A stretch of DNA of 38,283 nucleotides from Pseudomonadota bacterium (GCA_963204705.1 CAUJHL010000009.1:1-38283); one strand, 5' to 3'. Positions 27,217 through 35,677 are shown, counted from the stretch's first letter. The notes: a model not told the origin generated them from the letters alone. Made by a program: numbers and translations.

Positions 27217-28063
27217 GCCAATACCCTCCGGCCTGCTCAAGGTGGCTGGCCAGCTGTTGCCCAACCCAGTGATCCAACTGACTGGCTGCCGGCATGCCCC
27301 ACCAGTCACACTGCTGTAAAAAGGCACAATCCGACAACGAGTCTCCGAGACCAATCACCGGTTGATCCGGCTGGGAGATTTGCGGGAGCAGATAAGCCAC
27401 TGCCTCTGCTTTACCAATCCCTTCAGGAATCAGCGCCAGCGTGACGCCATTGCGATGCAGATAACAGCCAGCCAGCAGTTCTGGCGGCAGCCACTGCATA
27501 AACTCGGTGAGAAATAAGGGTAAGTGGCGAGACTGGCGAACCACGCCGTACACAATCAGGCCATTTTCCCGTTGCAATTGAACGCGCAAGGCATCCATGG
27601 GCAGTGTCTGTCCGGGGAAATGGGCGGCTAAAAACGTGAGGCCCAGTTCTGGCAGGGACTCATACCATGTCGTCAGACTGGCTTGTAAGGGCGTTATGAG
27701 CGACAGGGTCCGTTGCCACCAGACCGGATCCGGCTGGTCAGGCTGCTGTAAAATGACAGCGCCGTGTGCACAGATGGCTGGAAAGGGCAGCTCTAGCTGT
27801 ACGCGTGCCAGGCCTTCACTGCTGCGTGCTGTCACCGGAACCAGCCGGGCATGCTGCTGGAGCCAGCGCCACCAGTGCCACTGACGGGCAGACATCATCC
27901 CCAGGGGCTGGCCGTGCTGATCATGGGTAGCGGTCGCTTTTGGGTCGAGTCCCCTGCTGGCCAATCGACGGCCAGTCTGAAACAGGGTGTCGTCCAGATC
28001 GACCAGAAAAAGGGGAGGCAGTGGAGAGTCTGACAACTGCGTGGCGAGGGGCAAGCTAGTCAC
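27209..28063 (-). CDS. HAD-superfamily phosphatase of the Ter operon
   Basis: A 284-aa HAD hydrolase. Motif I is FLVDLDDTLFQT (DxDxT), motif II probably PVTARS, motif III includes the Lys in GIGKAEAVAYLL, and motif IV is VIGLGDSLSDCAFL. The insertion between motifs II and III is of C2-cap size, as in sugar- and nucleotide-phosphatases. The start is set at the GTG that overlaps the preceding stop (GTGA); AGGAG lies only two bases before it, so a TTG at 28051 is an alternative. The track start 28339 runs into the upstream gene in another frame. It probably removes a phosphate in the metabolite pathway; substrate unknown. Confidence 0.85.
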   Translation of the reverse strand: MTSLPLATQLSDSPLPPLFLVDLDDTLFQTGRRLASRGLDPKATATHDQHGQPLGMMSARQWHWWRWLQQHARLVPVTARSSEGLARVQLELPFPAICAHGAVILQQPDQPDPVWWQRTLSLITPLQASLTTWYESLPELGLTFLAAHFPGQTLPMDALRVQLQRENGLIVYGVVRQSRHLPLFLTEFMQWLPPELLAGCYLHRNGVTLALIPEGIGKAEAVAYLLPQISQPDQPVIGLGDSLSDCAFLQQCDWWGMPAASQLDHWVGQQLASHLEQAGGYWHD

Positions 28064-29415
28064 GTCTCCTTGCCCCCCAGCACGACTAGCCCTGGCAAGG
28101 CAGCCAGCAAGGCGGGGTCTACACTGGCTGTGTCTGTTTCTACCATCAGGAACATGCGGTCGTAGTCCGCAGGCACAATGTTGTACACAAAATTGGGCAT
28201 GCCAAGTCCGTAATTGTCCTGAAATGCCAGCTGGTGCTGAATGGCGTGTCCGCGCGCGATGGGGGATCTGGTGGTGGCAGCAACAGAGACCCGAGCTCCC
28301 TGTCTGGCCAATGCCTCTGCCAGCAGGAATGGCGGCCACACGTATTCACTACTGCCCAGCACCAGAATGCGTTCACCGGGCTGTGCCTTCAGCAGCGGCA
28401 GTTTTCCCTGATCCGTAAGGCCTGTCGGCACCCGTCCCCAGTCGGCGGGACGGCAAATTGGCCATGCACCGCGGGCGACAGTATCGACCTTAGGCATCTC
28501 GGGCAGGTCGGCACGCGGATTATCCTGCCAGCGCCAATGCCCCTGTAACAGACTCACCCGCTGCCAGTGAGGAAATGCGGGAAACACAGGTTGCGACCAA
28601 TCGGTCAGGGTCGCTGTGATGATATGTTCTAACTGATCGAGTCCAGCGGATTGCAGGGCGGCGACCAGATGCTGAAAAGTCTGACCCGTTGAGGCTTCAT
28701 CATCTACCAAAATCAGGCTCCGCGTAGCCAGTAGCCGCTGCTGTACCTCAGGGTCAGGCGATCCATAGAGCAAATGCGCTGGCGCATGGCTGTGGGTTTC
28801 CTCAAATCGGCACCACAGTGGTGCCTCAGCGTCGGGCAGAGGATGGCGGGTACTGGCCAGGTACAGTGCCTCGGGATAGGGGCCTTGCCGCAAGGCTCGA
28901 TGCACACCGGCGCCGAGCGCAACGGCTGTTTCTGCCATGCCAATCACCAGCACCGGCCCGGGCAAATGGGTGGGAATGCGGGCAGCCAGTGCATTCCAGG
29001 CCGCATTCATGCGCTCGGGAGAGACCGGGATGTGACGCCCCAGCACTTTCGAGACAAACAGAAAAGCCCGACGAGGGTTGATGCGTTCGGCAAACCCAAA
29101 CAGCGCATCGGCTGTCCAGCCATCCGACGGCGAGCTGGGGGTGTCATTGTCTCGGTAGGGCTTGCTTTCGCGGTCGTTGCGCTCACCGCCCTGAACGCTG
29201 GCTGTGGAGGATGTCGGGTTAGATGTCGCGGCGGGAAGCAGGGTTAACTCAAGAATCCCGCGAGACAGTACACAAGTGCTTGTCACAGAAAGGCTGGAAG
29301 CCAGCACAGGATCAGGAGTATGGTCTGGTGAAAAATCAGACTGGGGGTCATCCAGGCGCTCAGGCAGAATGTCCGGTAGCGCGTCCGGCTGGGAATCAGG
29401 CAAAGAAACAGTCAT
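28060..29415 (-). CDS. PRTase-TRSP protein of the Ter operon
   Basis: A 451-aa protein of the Ter biosynthetic module. The middle is a phosphoribosyltransferase with the PRPP loop SLILVDDEASTGQTFQHLV. The C-terminal about 130 residues form the TRSP domain, named after the motif seen here in VAATTRSPIARGHAI, with ILVLGSSEYVWPPFLLAEAL before it and FVYNIVPADYDRMFLMVET after it. The N-terminus carries a low-complexity Pro-Asp-rich stretch (PDSQPDALPDILPERLDDPQSDFSPDHTPDP), not part of either domain. It couples to the HAD gene by a four-base overlap and starts 62 bases after the protease gene. Adds or removes a ribose-phosphate moiety by inference. Confidence 0.85.
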   Translation of the reverse strand: MTVSLPDSQPDALPDILPERLDDPQSDFSPDHTPDPVLASSLSVTSTCVLSRGILELTLLPAATSNPTSSTASVQGGERNDRESKPYRDNDTPSSPSDGWTADALFGFAERINPRRAFLFVSKVLGRHIPVSPERMNAAWNALAARIPTHLPGPVLVIGMAETAVALGAGVHRALRQGPYPEALYLASTRHPLPDAEAPLWCRFEETHSHAPAHLLYGSPDPEVQQRLLATRSLILVDDEASTGQTFQHLVAALQSAGLDQLEHIITATLTDWSQPVFPAFPHWQRVSLLQGHWRWQDNPRADLPEMPKVDTVARGAWPICRPADWGRVPTGLTDQGKLPLLKAQPGERILVLGSSEYVWPPFLLAEALARQGARVSVAATTRSPIARGHAIQHQLAFQDNYGLGMPNFVYNIVPADYDRMFLMVETDTASVDPALLAALPGLVVLGGKET

Positions 29416-29477
29416 AACTCACGCATAAATAAACTAGTAAAGACAGAAGCCGCAGTGCAGCGCCCGGTTTGCAGCAG

Positions 29478-30788
29478 TCAGCGCTCACACTCCAACAACC
29501 ACACCGATCCTTGTGCCTGTCGCACCATGGTATTGCCGCTTTGGGCAGAAACCGGCGGGGCCGTAGGGCTGGGGAAATGACTCGGGTCGATATCCGCCGA
29601 TTCCAGCAGGGCCGCAATCAGCTGGTGGCGTACCGCAAAATTCATGTTTTGTGCTGAACTGATGCTGGAAATCGCCATGGCGATGACCTGGCCCTGGGTA
29701 TTCAGCAGCGGGGATCCACTGGATCCGGGCTGTATGGGGGCGGTGAATTGCAAAAAGCGCAAATCCTGATTAATACCCCGCAACGCGGCAATACATCCCT
29801 GCGTCACCTGCAACTGGTTTCCCATGATCCCGGAGAGGGGGTAGCCTAGCGTGGTGAGAGACTCGCCCAGGGACAAGGGCACGCTCTGGGCCAGAGTCAG
29901 CCATTGTTTCAGGGGGGCGTCGTTGTAGGGAGTGTCCAGCTTTAACAGCGCCAGATCGCAGCCTTCATCCAGCGTAATGACCTGTACGGCAAAGCGTCCC
30001 TGCAGAGACTGCGCCGTAATGCGGCGGGCCTGATCGGCCACATGGGCACACGTCACCAGATGACAGGGTGAAATGGCAAAAGCGGTTCCGGTCCAGGCGT
30101 CTGGCAGCGGGTTGCCGTGACGGTCATAGCCCGGTCGGCGCTCACCATTGCCCGGCTGGCCTTGACCATGGCCCGTATTTCCTGATGCGCTGCCCTGCGA
30201 TAAAGTGCGGGGCGAACGCTCATCCAGTGCCAGTTGCATCCGCAGGCCCAGCGCAGCCAGACCCATAGGCGACCCTTCGGCCAGCGCACGCATTTTCCAT
30301 TGATTCTGGCGCAGGTAAATTTCCAGACAGATCATCGCGCGATCGGCACTTTGGTCAATGGCAGGCACATAACAGACGTGGTCAGCACCCGACGGCCCAG
30401 TCAGGCAGTTTAGGCTAAGCTGAGCGCCAGACTGCTCAAGAGTGCCGGTCTGGTCGTAGCGATAGGCCACCAGCAGCAAGTGGCGGACGCTAGCAAAGCG
30501 TTGCTGCAGTTGGGCCAAATCCAGTTGCCACTCCGCCTGTTGCGGATTGCCCTCAATCTGGATCCAGTCGGGCACTTCGTGCAAATACGCAGGCGCCATC
30601 ACCGGTTTGCGCGCTTCGTCCAGCACCAGCCAGACCAGCCCCAGCTCCTCTGCCAGCCAGTCCCGGTTTGCCCCGCGCGGACTGGAAAGGGTGGCTTTCA
30701 GGCAAAGACGGGCTTGGTCGGGCAGGGTCGTATTGGCACCCGTTACCAGCTCGGTGGCAGAGGCTGAAGGGGGGTTAGGGGGGGTCAT
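29478..30788 (-). CDS. TerD-like domain fused to trypsin-like serine protease
   Basis: A 436-aa two-domain protein. Residues about 15-185 are a divergent TerD-type domain (HLLLVAYRYDQTG...LSLNCL, AMICLEIYLRQNQWKMRALAEGSPMGLAALGLRM) that lacks the DLDAS and GDGDDE acidic motifs of TerD proper. Residues about 225-420 are an S1-type protease: TGTAFAISPCHLVTCAHVAD (His near 248), GCDLALLKLD (Asp near 278) and IQPGSSGSPLLNTQGQVIAMAIS (Ser near 357), so the triad is complete. No signal peptide or membrane segment, so it is probably cytoplasmic, unlike DegP-type proteases. It starts within the ATP-grasp stop (ATGA, four-base overlap). Cleavage target unknown; other Ter proteins are candidates. Confidence 0.85.
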   Translation of the reverse strand: MTPPNPPSASATELVTGANTTLPDQARLCLKATLSSPRGANRDWLAEELGLVWLVLDEARKPVMAPAYLHEVPDWIQIEGNPQQAEWQLDLAQLQQRFASVRHLLLVAYRYDQTGTLEQSGAQLSLNCLTGPSGADHVCYVPAIDQSADRAMICLEIYLRQNQWKMRALAEGSPMGLAALGLRMQLALDERSPRTLSQGSASGNTGHGQGQPGNGERRPGYDRHGNPLPDAWTGTAFAISPCHLVTCAHVADQARRITAQSLQGRFAVQVITLDEGCDLALLKLDTPYNDAPLKQWLTLAQSVPLSLGESLTTLGYPLSGIMGNQLQVTQGCIAALRGINQDLRFLQFTAPIQPGSSGSPLLNTQGQVIAMAISSISSAQNMNFAVRHQLIAALLESADIDPSHFPSPTAPPVSAQSGNTMVRQAQGSVWLLECER

Positions 30789-31900
30789 CCGGTGACTCCT
30801 TCTGGCTGCTGGGCGCGTGGCGTGCCCGGCGGGCTGTTGCGGTCCGGTGCCGGAATGGGGATGGGCAGGTCAACGACCCGCACCCATAGTGGCTGTAAGT
30901 AATTGATCGGTAAGGAAATTCCTAGCCGGTTGGCCACCATGATCGCTGGCAAATTCAGGCCACACGCCAAACCATAGCCAATCCCGCCCGAAGGACGGGC
31001 ATTGATTTCAAGCAGATGCGGCGTGCCGTCAGCGTCTTCGCGTAACTGGACATTGACCAGTCCGTCGCACTTAAATTCGTCCACAGCACGCACGGCCAGA
31101 TCGACGACCGCCTGTTCACGCGGGGTGACGTGGTGTGTCTGCTCCGGTAACCAGGGGCTGATATGCTGCATGCTGTCAATCTTGGTCCGGATCGCGGCAG
31201 CCAGCGTCTTGCCGTCAAGCACGACCAGATCGACGGAATATTCCTGCCCTGATAAAAAGGGCATCACCAGATAGGGCTTGGGATCCAGCGCATAAGCCTG
31301 AACAAATTGTTCAGGATGGACCTGTCGGTTATCGGGCTGCGCAAAGGCATAAAAGGGACTGACTTCGGGGTTGAGCACCCAGAAACCCGCGGCATACACG
31401 CCCTTGACTGGTTTCACGCACAGCCGTTCGTTGCCGGCTGCGGCCATGGCTTGCTGCAGCTCGTCCCGACTTCGCACCACGGTGGCTGGTGTTACTGCCA
31501 GTCTGGCGTGTTCACAGCGCTGGATAAACAGGGCCTTGTCATCCATGGCCTCAAAATCTGCCAGTGAGAGTGCGCCACTGATCAGCTGGCAGCCTGACTG
31601 TGCCAGCGCCTGACGCAGAGGCTCGTAATCGCGACCGGATTGTCCGGCATGCAGCAGGCTGATGTTATGCACTCTGACCTGTTCCATCACCCAGTCCAGC
31701 CGTGCCCGTTTGCCCATGGGTTCCTGCAGGGCATGATCGGCCAGGGACGTTATTTCCGGGCGATGCTGGGCATGGGAGGCCAGTTGATATAACTGAGGCA
31801 GCGCCGAACGGGTCGCTTTGATCAGCTCCCGCTGGCTGGCATGCCCTTTTAACCACCAGAGGCTGGGGGTTGAGGTAGAGTGCGCTATCGGGGTCTGCAT
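30785..31900 (-). CDS. ATP-grasp ligase of the Ter operon
   Basis: A 371-aa ATP-grasp enzyme and first gene of the minus Ter arm. Seen: LFIQRCEHARLAVTPATVVRSRDELQQAM (N-lobe), RLCVKPVKGVYAAGFWVL (ATP-binding lysine and loop), YLVMPFLSGQEYSVDLVVLDGK and DGLVNVQLREDADGTPHLLEINARPSGGIGYG with the Mg-binding Glu-x-Asn. It matches the Ter-associated ATP-grasp family, predicted to form an amide or ester bond in the nucleoside-like product. No clear ribosome site precedes the ATG. It is divergent from terD across a 430-base control region. Confidence 0.88.
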   Translation of the reverse strand: MQTPIAHSTSTPSLWWLKGHASQRELIKATRSALPQLYQLASHAQHRPEITSLADHALQEPMGKRARLDWVMEQVRVHNISLLHAGQSGRDYEPLRQALAQSGCQLISGALSLADFEAMDDKALFIQRCEHARLAVTPATVVRSRDELQQAMAAAGNERLCVKPVKGVYAAGFWVLNPEVSPFYAFAQPDNRQVHPEQFVQAYALDPKPYLVMPFLSGQEYSVDLVVLDGKTLAAAIRTKIDSMQHISPWLPEQTHHVTPREQAVVDLAVRAVDEFKCDGLVNVQLREDADGTPHLLEINARPSGGIGYGLACGLNLPAIMVANRLGISLPINYLQPLWVRVVDLPIPIPAPDRNSPPGTPRAQQPEGVTG

Positions 31901-32001
31901 GATGGTCAGGGTCTGAAAAGGGAGAAAAAGAAATGAAAAAGGCGAATTATTGGGTTTAAAAACCGGATGTTAGGATAGTCGTTGGTCATTTGTCCAGCCG
32001 A

Positions 32002-32023
32002 CACGTCATCCGCACGTCATCCG
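32002..32023. repeat. Tandem 11-bp repeat CACGTCATCCG x2
   Basis: Two perfect head-to-tail copies, 11 bases each, one helical turn apart, in the divergent Ter control region. This spacing suits a protein binding twice on the same DNA face. Confidence 0.8.
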
Positions 32024-32268
32024 AGCTTAGCCCACTCGTCGCCACCCCACAGCGACTCCTGCGTCTTCACGCGGGTCATGGGGCTTGCACTGGCGACTAG
32101 GGTGGCATAACTGCCCGCAGGCCGCAATTCTCTGCACAGGGAAAGTCGTGCTACCGGTCAGGATCGCAAGCGATGTGCTTCAGCCGTTTTCTCGTTCGCT
32201 GACTGACTCGCTGGCTGACTCGTTGTCTACACGGGCAGACAGCGCTGGCAGATAGCGTTTTTTACATC

Positions 32269-32297
32269 TTTTCATTCGCGCAGCGATGGCCTATAAC
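32269..32297 (+). promoter_or_regulatory. Predicted sigma-70 promoter of terD
   Basis: TTTTCA at 32269-32274 and TATAAC at 32292-32297 are separated by 17 bases (4/6 and 5/6 matches). Predicted start of transcription is about 25 bases before terD. Confidence 0.5.
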
Positions 32298-32330
32298 CTG
32301 TACACGGATTTTTAAAAAAGGATCAGCGTG

Positions 32331-32906
32331 ATGGCACTCAGTCTTTCCAAGGGCGGCAATCTCTCACTCAGCAAAACAGACCCCAGTCTCAAGCGCATTT
32401 TGGTGGGACTCGGCTGGGACCAGCGGGCGACCGATGGTAATGAATTTGACCTCGACGCCAGTGCATTTTTATTGACCAGTCAGGGTAAAGTGCGAGGCGA
32501 GCACGATTTTATTTTTTACAATCAATTGCGTGCTGCGGATGGGTCGGTAGAGCATACCGGCGACAATCGCAGTGGCGCAGGCGACGGTGATGATGAAGTC
32601 ATCAAGGTCAATTTGGACAAGATTGCCGCGGATGTGGATAAAATCGCCATTACCGTGACTATCCATGATGCGGAGAGTCGCCGACAGAATTTTGGCCAGA
32701 TCGCCAATGCGTTTATACGCGTTGTGAATGAAGACACTAATGCAGAAATTGTCCGTTTTGACCTCGCGGAGGATTACTCCACCGAAACGGCCATGATTTT
32801 TGGGGAAATTTATCGCCATAACGGTGAATGGAAATTCCGCGCCGTGGGTCAGGGTTATGCGGGTGGATTAGCGGCCATGTGCGGCCAGTTCGGGCTTAAC
32901 CTCTGA
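32331..32906 (+). CDS. terD: Tellurium-resistance protein TerD
   Basis: A 191-aa single-domain TerD protein, very close to plasmid-type Ter[121 protein letters not shown]. The DLDAS and GDNR.G.GDGDDE segments carry the calcium-binding acidic residues. TerD proteins associate with TerC at the inner membrane. AAAAGGA lies about eight bases before ATG 32331; the track's GTG one codon earlier is less likely. First gene of the plus Ter arm. Confidence 0.95.
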   Translation: MALSLSKGGNLSLSKTDPSLKRILVGLGWDQRATDGNEFDLDASAFLLTSQGKVRGEHDFIFYNQLRAADGSVEHTGDNRSGAGDGDDEVIKVNLDKIAADVDKIAITVTIHDAESRRQNFGQIANAFIRVVNEDTNAEIVRFDLAEDYSTETAMIFGEIYRHNGEWKFRAVGQGYAGGLAAMCGQFGLNL

Positions 32907-33055
32907 GGGCTTGCGACCTTTTCAGCTCAGACAATGGCAGACTCTACCCCGGGTCTGTCGCGTGTACCTGCGATACGATTTATGACAAACGAAACATTAA
33001 CTTTCTGTCATTATTGGGCTCCAAACTCTGCGTTCGGGGTTTTAGTGGATTTAAC

Positions 33056-34123
33056 ATGATGAAACATTTTGGTTTTTCGATCGCCTTTTCGGTGATCTGT
33101 CTGGCCATTGCTGGCTATTGGGGCCTGTCGCATGGCGGTGTCAATGCCATGTTGTCAGCTCTGTTTATCACGGCCGTTCTGGCGGTGATGGAAGTCTCCC
33201 TGTCCTTTGACAATGCGGTGGTCAATGCGTCCGTACTGCGGGACTGGGACGAATTCTGGAAAAAGCTGTTTTTGACCGTGGGTATTCTGGTCGCAGTGTT
33301 TGGTATGCGCTTGCTGTTCCCACTGGTGATTGTGGGCGTTACGGCCGACATGGGGCTGATGGAAGTTGCGCGGCTGGCACTGGATAATCCCAAAGAGTAT
33401 TCCGCCAAACTGATTTCGCACCATGAAGAAATTTCCGCCTTCGGGGGGATGTTCCTGTTGCTGGTATTCCTGAACTTTTTCTTTGATGACAGCAAGGACG
33501 AGCACTGGTTCCACAGCCTGGAAACTCGTCTGGCCAAGCTGGGTAGTATTGACGCCATGTCGATTTTTGTCGCACTGGTGGCCTTAATGCTAATGCTGGG
33601 TCTGGTCGAGCCGGCAAAACAGTTCGTAGTCCTGAGCGCAGGCCTCTGGGGCATTATCGTCTACGTCGGGGTCAATGTACTTGGCTATATGCTGGAAGGC
33701 AGCGACGACGAAACGCTGAAGGACGGTGAAGACACGCCAGTTGCCTCACCGGGCAGCAGTAAAGTGGTCAAGGCGGGTATCGGGGGTTTCCTGTACCTGG
33801 AAGTGCTGGATGCGTCGTTCAGTTTTGACGGCGTGATCGGCGCATTTGCCATTACTAATGACGTCATCATCATCATGCTGGGCCTGGCTATCGGCGCTAT
33901 TTTTGTGCGTTCCATGACGGTGTATCTGGTGGAAAAGGGTACGCTGGATGCCTATCAGTATCTGGAGCATGGAGCGCATTATGCGATCGGTGCACTGGCG
34001 GCGATTATGTTACTGAGTATGAAATTTCACATTCCAGAGGTCATTACCGGACTGATTGGGGTGGCATTTATCGTGTGGTCGGTGCTAGCCTCGATTGCAC
34101 AGCGAAAACGCGAGACGGCATGA
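33056..34123 (+). CDS. DUF475/TerC-superfamily integral membrane protein
   Basis: A 355-aa polytopic membrane protein with about eight to nine hydrophobic helices. Family signatures: AVMEVSLSFDNAVVNASVLR in the N-terminal half and VLDASFSFDGVIGAFAITNDVIIIMLGLAIGAIFVRSMTVYLV in the C-terminal half, the repeated acidic SFD motif of TerC-like proteins. Overall it follows the DUF475 branch rather than classical plasmid TerC. It probably moves or senses a metal ion at the membrane with TerD-type proteins as partners. ATG 33056 (or 33059) starts the first helix; the track start 33014 adds 14 residues without support. It sits 149 bases after terD. Confidence 0.9.
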   Translation: MMKHFGFSIAFSVICLAIAGYWGLSHGGVNAMLSALFITAVLAVMEVSLSFDNAVVNASVLRDWDEFWKKLFLTVGILVAVFGMRLLFPLVIVGVTADMGLMEVARLALDNPKEYSAKLISHHEEISAFGGMFLLLVFLNFFFDDSKDEHWFHSLETRLAKLGSIDAMSIFVALVALMLMLGLVEPAKQFVVLSAGLWGIIVYVGVNVLGYMLEGSDDETLKDGEDTPVASPGSSKVVKAGIGGFLYLEVLDASFSFDGVIGAFAITNDVIIIMLGLAIGAIFVRSMTVYLVEKGTLDAYQYLEHGAHYAIGALAAIMLLSMKFHIPEVITGLIGVAFIVWSVLASIAQRKRETA

Positions 34124-34174
34124 TCTTAAGGCCGCTCGTAACTTAAATTTAAAGCATTAACCTGGAGAAAAAAC

Positions 34175-34750
34175 ATGGCAATCAGCCTGCAAAAAGGTGG
34201 CAACGTCAACCTGTCCAAAGAAGCCCCTGGCATTCAGAACGTCACTATCGGCCTCGGCTGGAACCCTCGTGCAACTGACGGTCAGGCCTTTGACCTGGAT
34301 GCCGTTGTGTTCATGCTGGGCGCGAACGACAAAGTTCGCAGCGATGCAGATTTCATCTTTTACAACCAATCCAAATCCACTTGCGGCTCAGTAGTGCATC
34401 AGGGCGATAACCGCACGGGCGATGGCGATGGCGATGATGAAACTGTCCTGATCGACCTGTCCAAAGTGCCTGCGGATGTCAACAAGGTGATTTTTGGTGT
34501 GACGATCCATGATGGCCAGCAACGTGGCCAGAACTTCGGTCAGGTCAGCAATGCCTACATTCGTGTAGTGAACAATGCCGGTGGCAGCGAAGTCGCCCGT
34601 TATGACCTGTCTGAAGACAGCAGCACCGAAGCCGCGATGATTTTCGGTGAGTTGTACAAAAACAACAATGAGTGGAAATTCCGCGCCGTTGGCCAGGGCT
34701 TCCAGGGGGGCCTCGGCCCGCTGGCAGGCTCTTATGGCGTGAATGTCTGA
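34175..34750 (+). CDS. terE: TerD-family protein, TerE-like
   Basis: A 191-aa single TerD domain closest by eye to Ter[129 protein letters not shown]. The acidic calcium-site motifs are intact; the DNA there is a short GGCGAT run. GGAG lies nine bases before the ATG. Codon choice is markedly more biased to common codons than in neighbours, which suggests strong expression. A terminator follows at once. Confidence 0.92.
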   Translation: MAISLQKGGNVNLSKEAPGIQNVTIGLGWNPRATDGQAFDLDAVVFMLGANDKVRSDADFIFYNQSKSTCGSVVHQGDNRTGDGDGDDETVLIDLSKVPADVNKVIFGVTIHDGQQRGQNFGQVSNAYIRVVNNAGGSEVARYDLSEDSSTEAAMIFGELYKNNNEWKFRAVGQGFQGGLGPLAGSYGVNV

Positions 34751-34770
34751 GTGCAGACCTGAGTGAGAGG

Positions 34771-34793
34771 CACCCGCTACGGCGGGTGTTTTT
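34771..34793 (+). terminator. Rho-independent terminator after terE-like gene
   Basis: CACCCGC pairs with GCGGGTG around the loop TACG and is followed by TTTTT. It splits the plus Ter arm before the AIM24 gene. Confidence 0.85.
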
Positions 34794-34864
34794 CCATGCA
34801 GCCTGTGATGGGCCAATGACGCGTTTAGGGTTTCATTTTTCTCCAAAATCGGAACAGTTGAATT

Positions 34865-35596
34865 ATGCCTACATTTAGTCTGGTGGGTACCCCGGATCCT
34901 TTTTTACATGTCACCATGCGCCGGGGCGAAACCATTTATTGCGAAAGCAATGCCATGGTCATGATGGAAGACGTGCTTGAGTTGAAAGGCAAACTGCAGG
35001 GTGGGCTGGTCGCGGCCCTGGCGCGTCGCTTTGCCAATGACGAATCCCTGTTTCAGCAGCATATCGAAGCCGTACGTGGTGATGGTGACTGTCTTCTGGC
35101 CCCGACGCTGGATGGGGATATGCAGATACTCGATGTCGGTCCACGGCAGTACACCCTGAGTGATGGGGCTTTTGTGGCCGCGACCAGTGGGGTCGATATC
35201 AAGGTCAAAATGCAGGGGCTGGGTGCTGCCCTCTTTGGGGATACCGGTGGCTTTCTAGTGATGCATACCAGCGGTCAGGGCCAACTCGTGGTCAACGGCT
35301 ATGGCACCTTGTTTGAAATCGACGTGGTGCCGGGCAAGGACACCCTGATCGACAATGGCCATATCGTGTGCTGGGATTCCACGCTGCAACACGAAATGTC
35401 GGTCTCGACCACCCGTGGCGGCATGATCGGCAATCTCGTCAATAGCCTGACCAGCGGCGAAGGCATGATCATGCGATTCAAGGGGCAGGGCAAGGTGGTC
35501 GTGTGCTCACGCAACCGTAACAGCCTGCTGACCTGGCTGACTTCCAAGCTGCCGGGGATGAGCAATAACAACAGCAATAGCCAGCGTCTGTTTTAA
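34865..35596 (+). CDS. AIM24/TIGR00266 family protein
   Basis: A 243-aa beta-rich protein of the TIGR00266/AIM24 family, which has a TNF-like jelly-roll or tryptophan-RNA-attenuator-like fold. Seen: HVTMRRGETIYCESNAMVMMEDVLELKGKLQGGL, DCLLAPTLDGDMQILDV, GDTGGFLVMHTSGQGQLVVNGYGTLFEIDVVPGKDTLIDNGHIVCWDSTLQ and GEGMIMRFKGQGKVVVCSRNRNSLLTWLTSKLP. A Ser/Asn tail ends it. No signal peptide. Function is not established in bacteria; the yeast homologue is mitochondrial. Here it lies between two TerD-family genes on the same strand, so a role in the Ter response is inferred. Confidence 0.85.
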   Translation: MPTFSLVGTPDPFLHVTMRRGETIYCESNAMVMMEDVLELKGKLQGGLVAALARRFANDESLFQQHIEAVRGDGDCLLAPTLDGDMQILDVGPRQYTLSDGAFVAATSGVDIKVKMQGLGAALFGDTGGFLVMHTSGQGQLVVNGYGTLFEIDVVPGKDTLIDNGHIVCWDSTLQHEMSVSTTRGGMIGNLVNSLTSGEGMIMRFKGQGKVVVCSRNRNSLLTWLTSKLPGMSNNNSNSQRLF

Positions 35597-35677
35597 CGGA
35601 GAGGGGCTGACTTTCTGCTTTATTCCATGATCAAACCAAAAGCAACAACGATTAATTAACCTGTGGAGTAATTACTA

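Larger units (their letters stand above)
31901..32330. promoter_or_regulatory. Divergent control region between the two Ter arms
   Basis: No gene is seen. It holds a perfect 11-base tandem repeat CACGTCATCCG (32002-32023), a cluster of TGACT-containing repeats (32198-32222, GCTGACTGACTCG and GCTGACTCG), and a plus-strand promoter (32269-32297). A minus-strand promoter for the ATP-grasp gene must lie here; TGGACA with TAACAT 18 bases on is only a weak candidate. The repeats are plausible regulator sites; no regulator gene is in the window. Confidence 0.55.

Noticed and set aside
27217-27354. N-terminal extension of the PRTase-PELOTA ORF in the track
   Set aside because: The added 46 residues overlap the HAD gene, are Cys/Pro/Trp-rich and not family-like; ATG 27216 is the coupled start.
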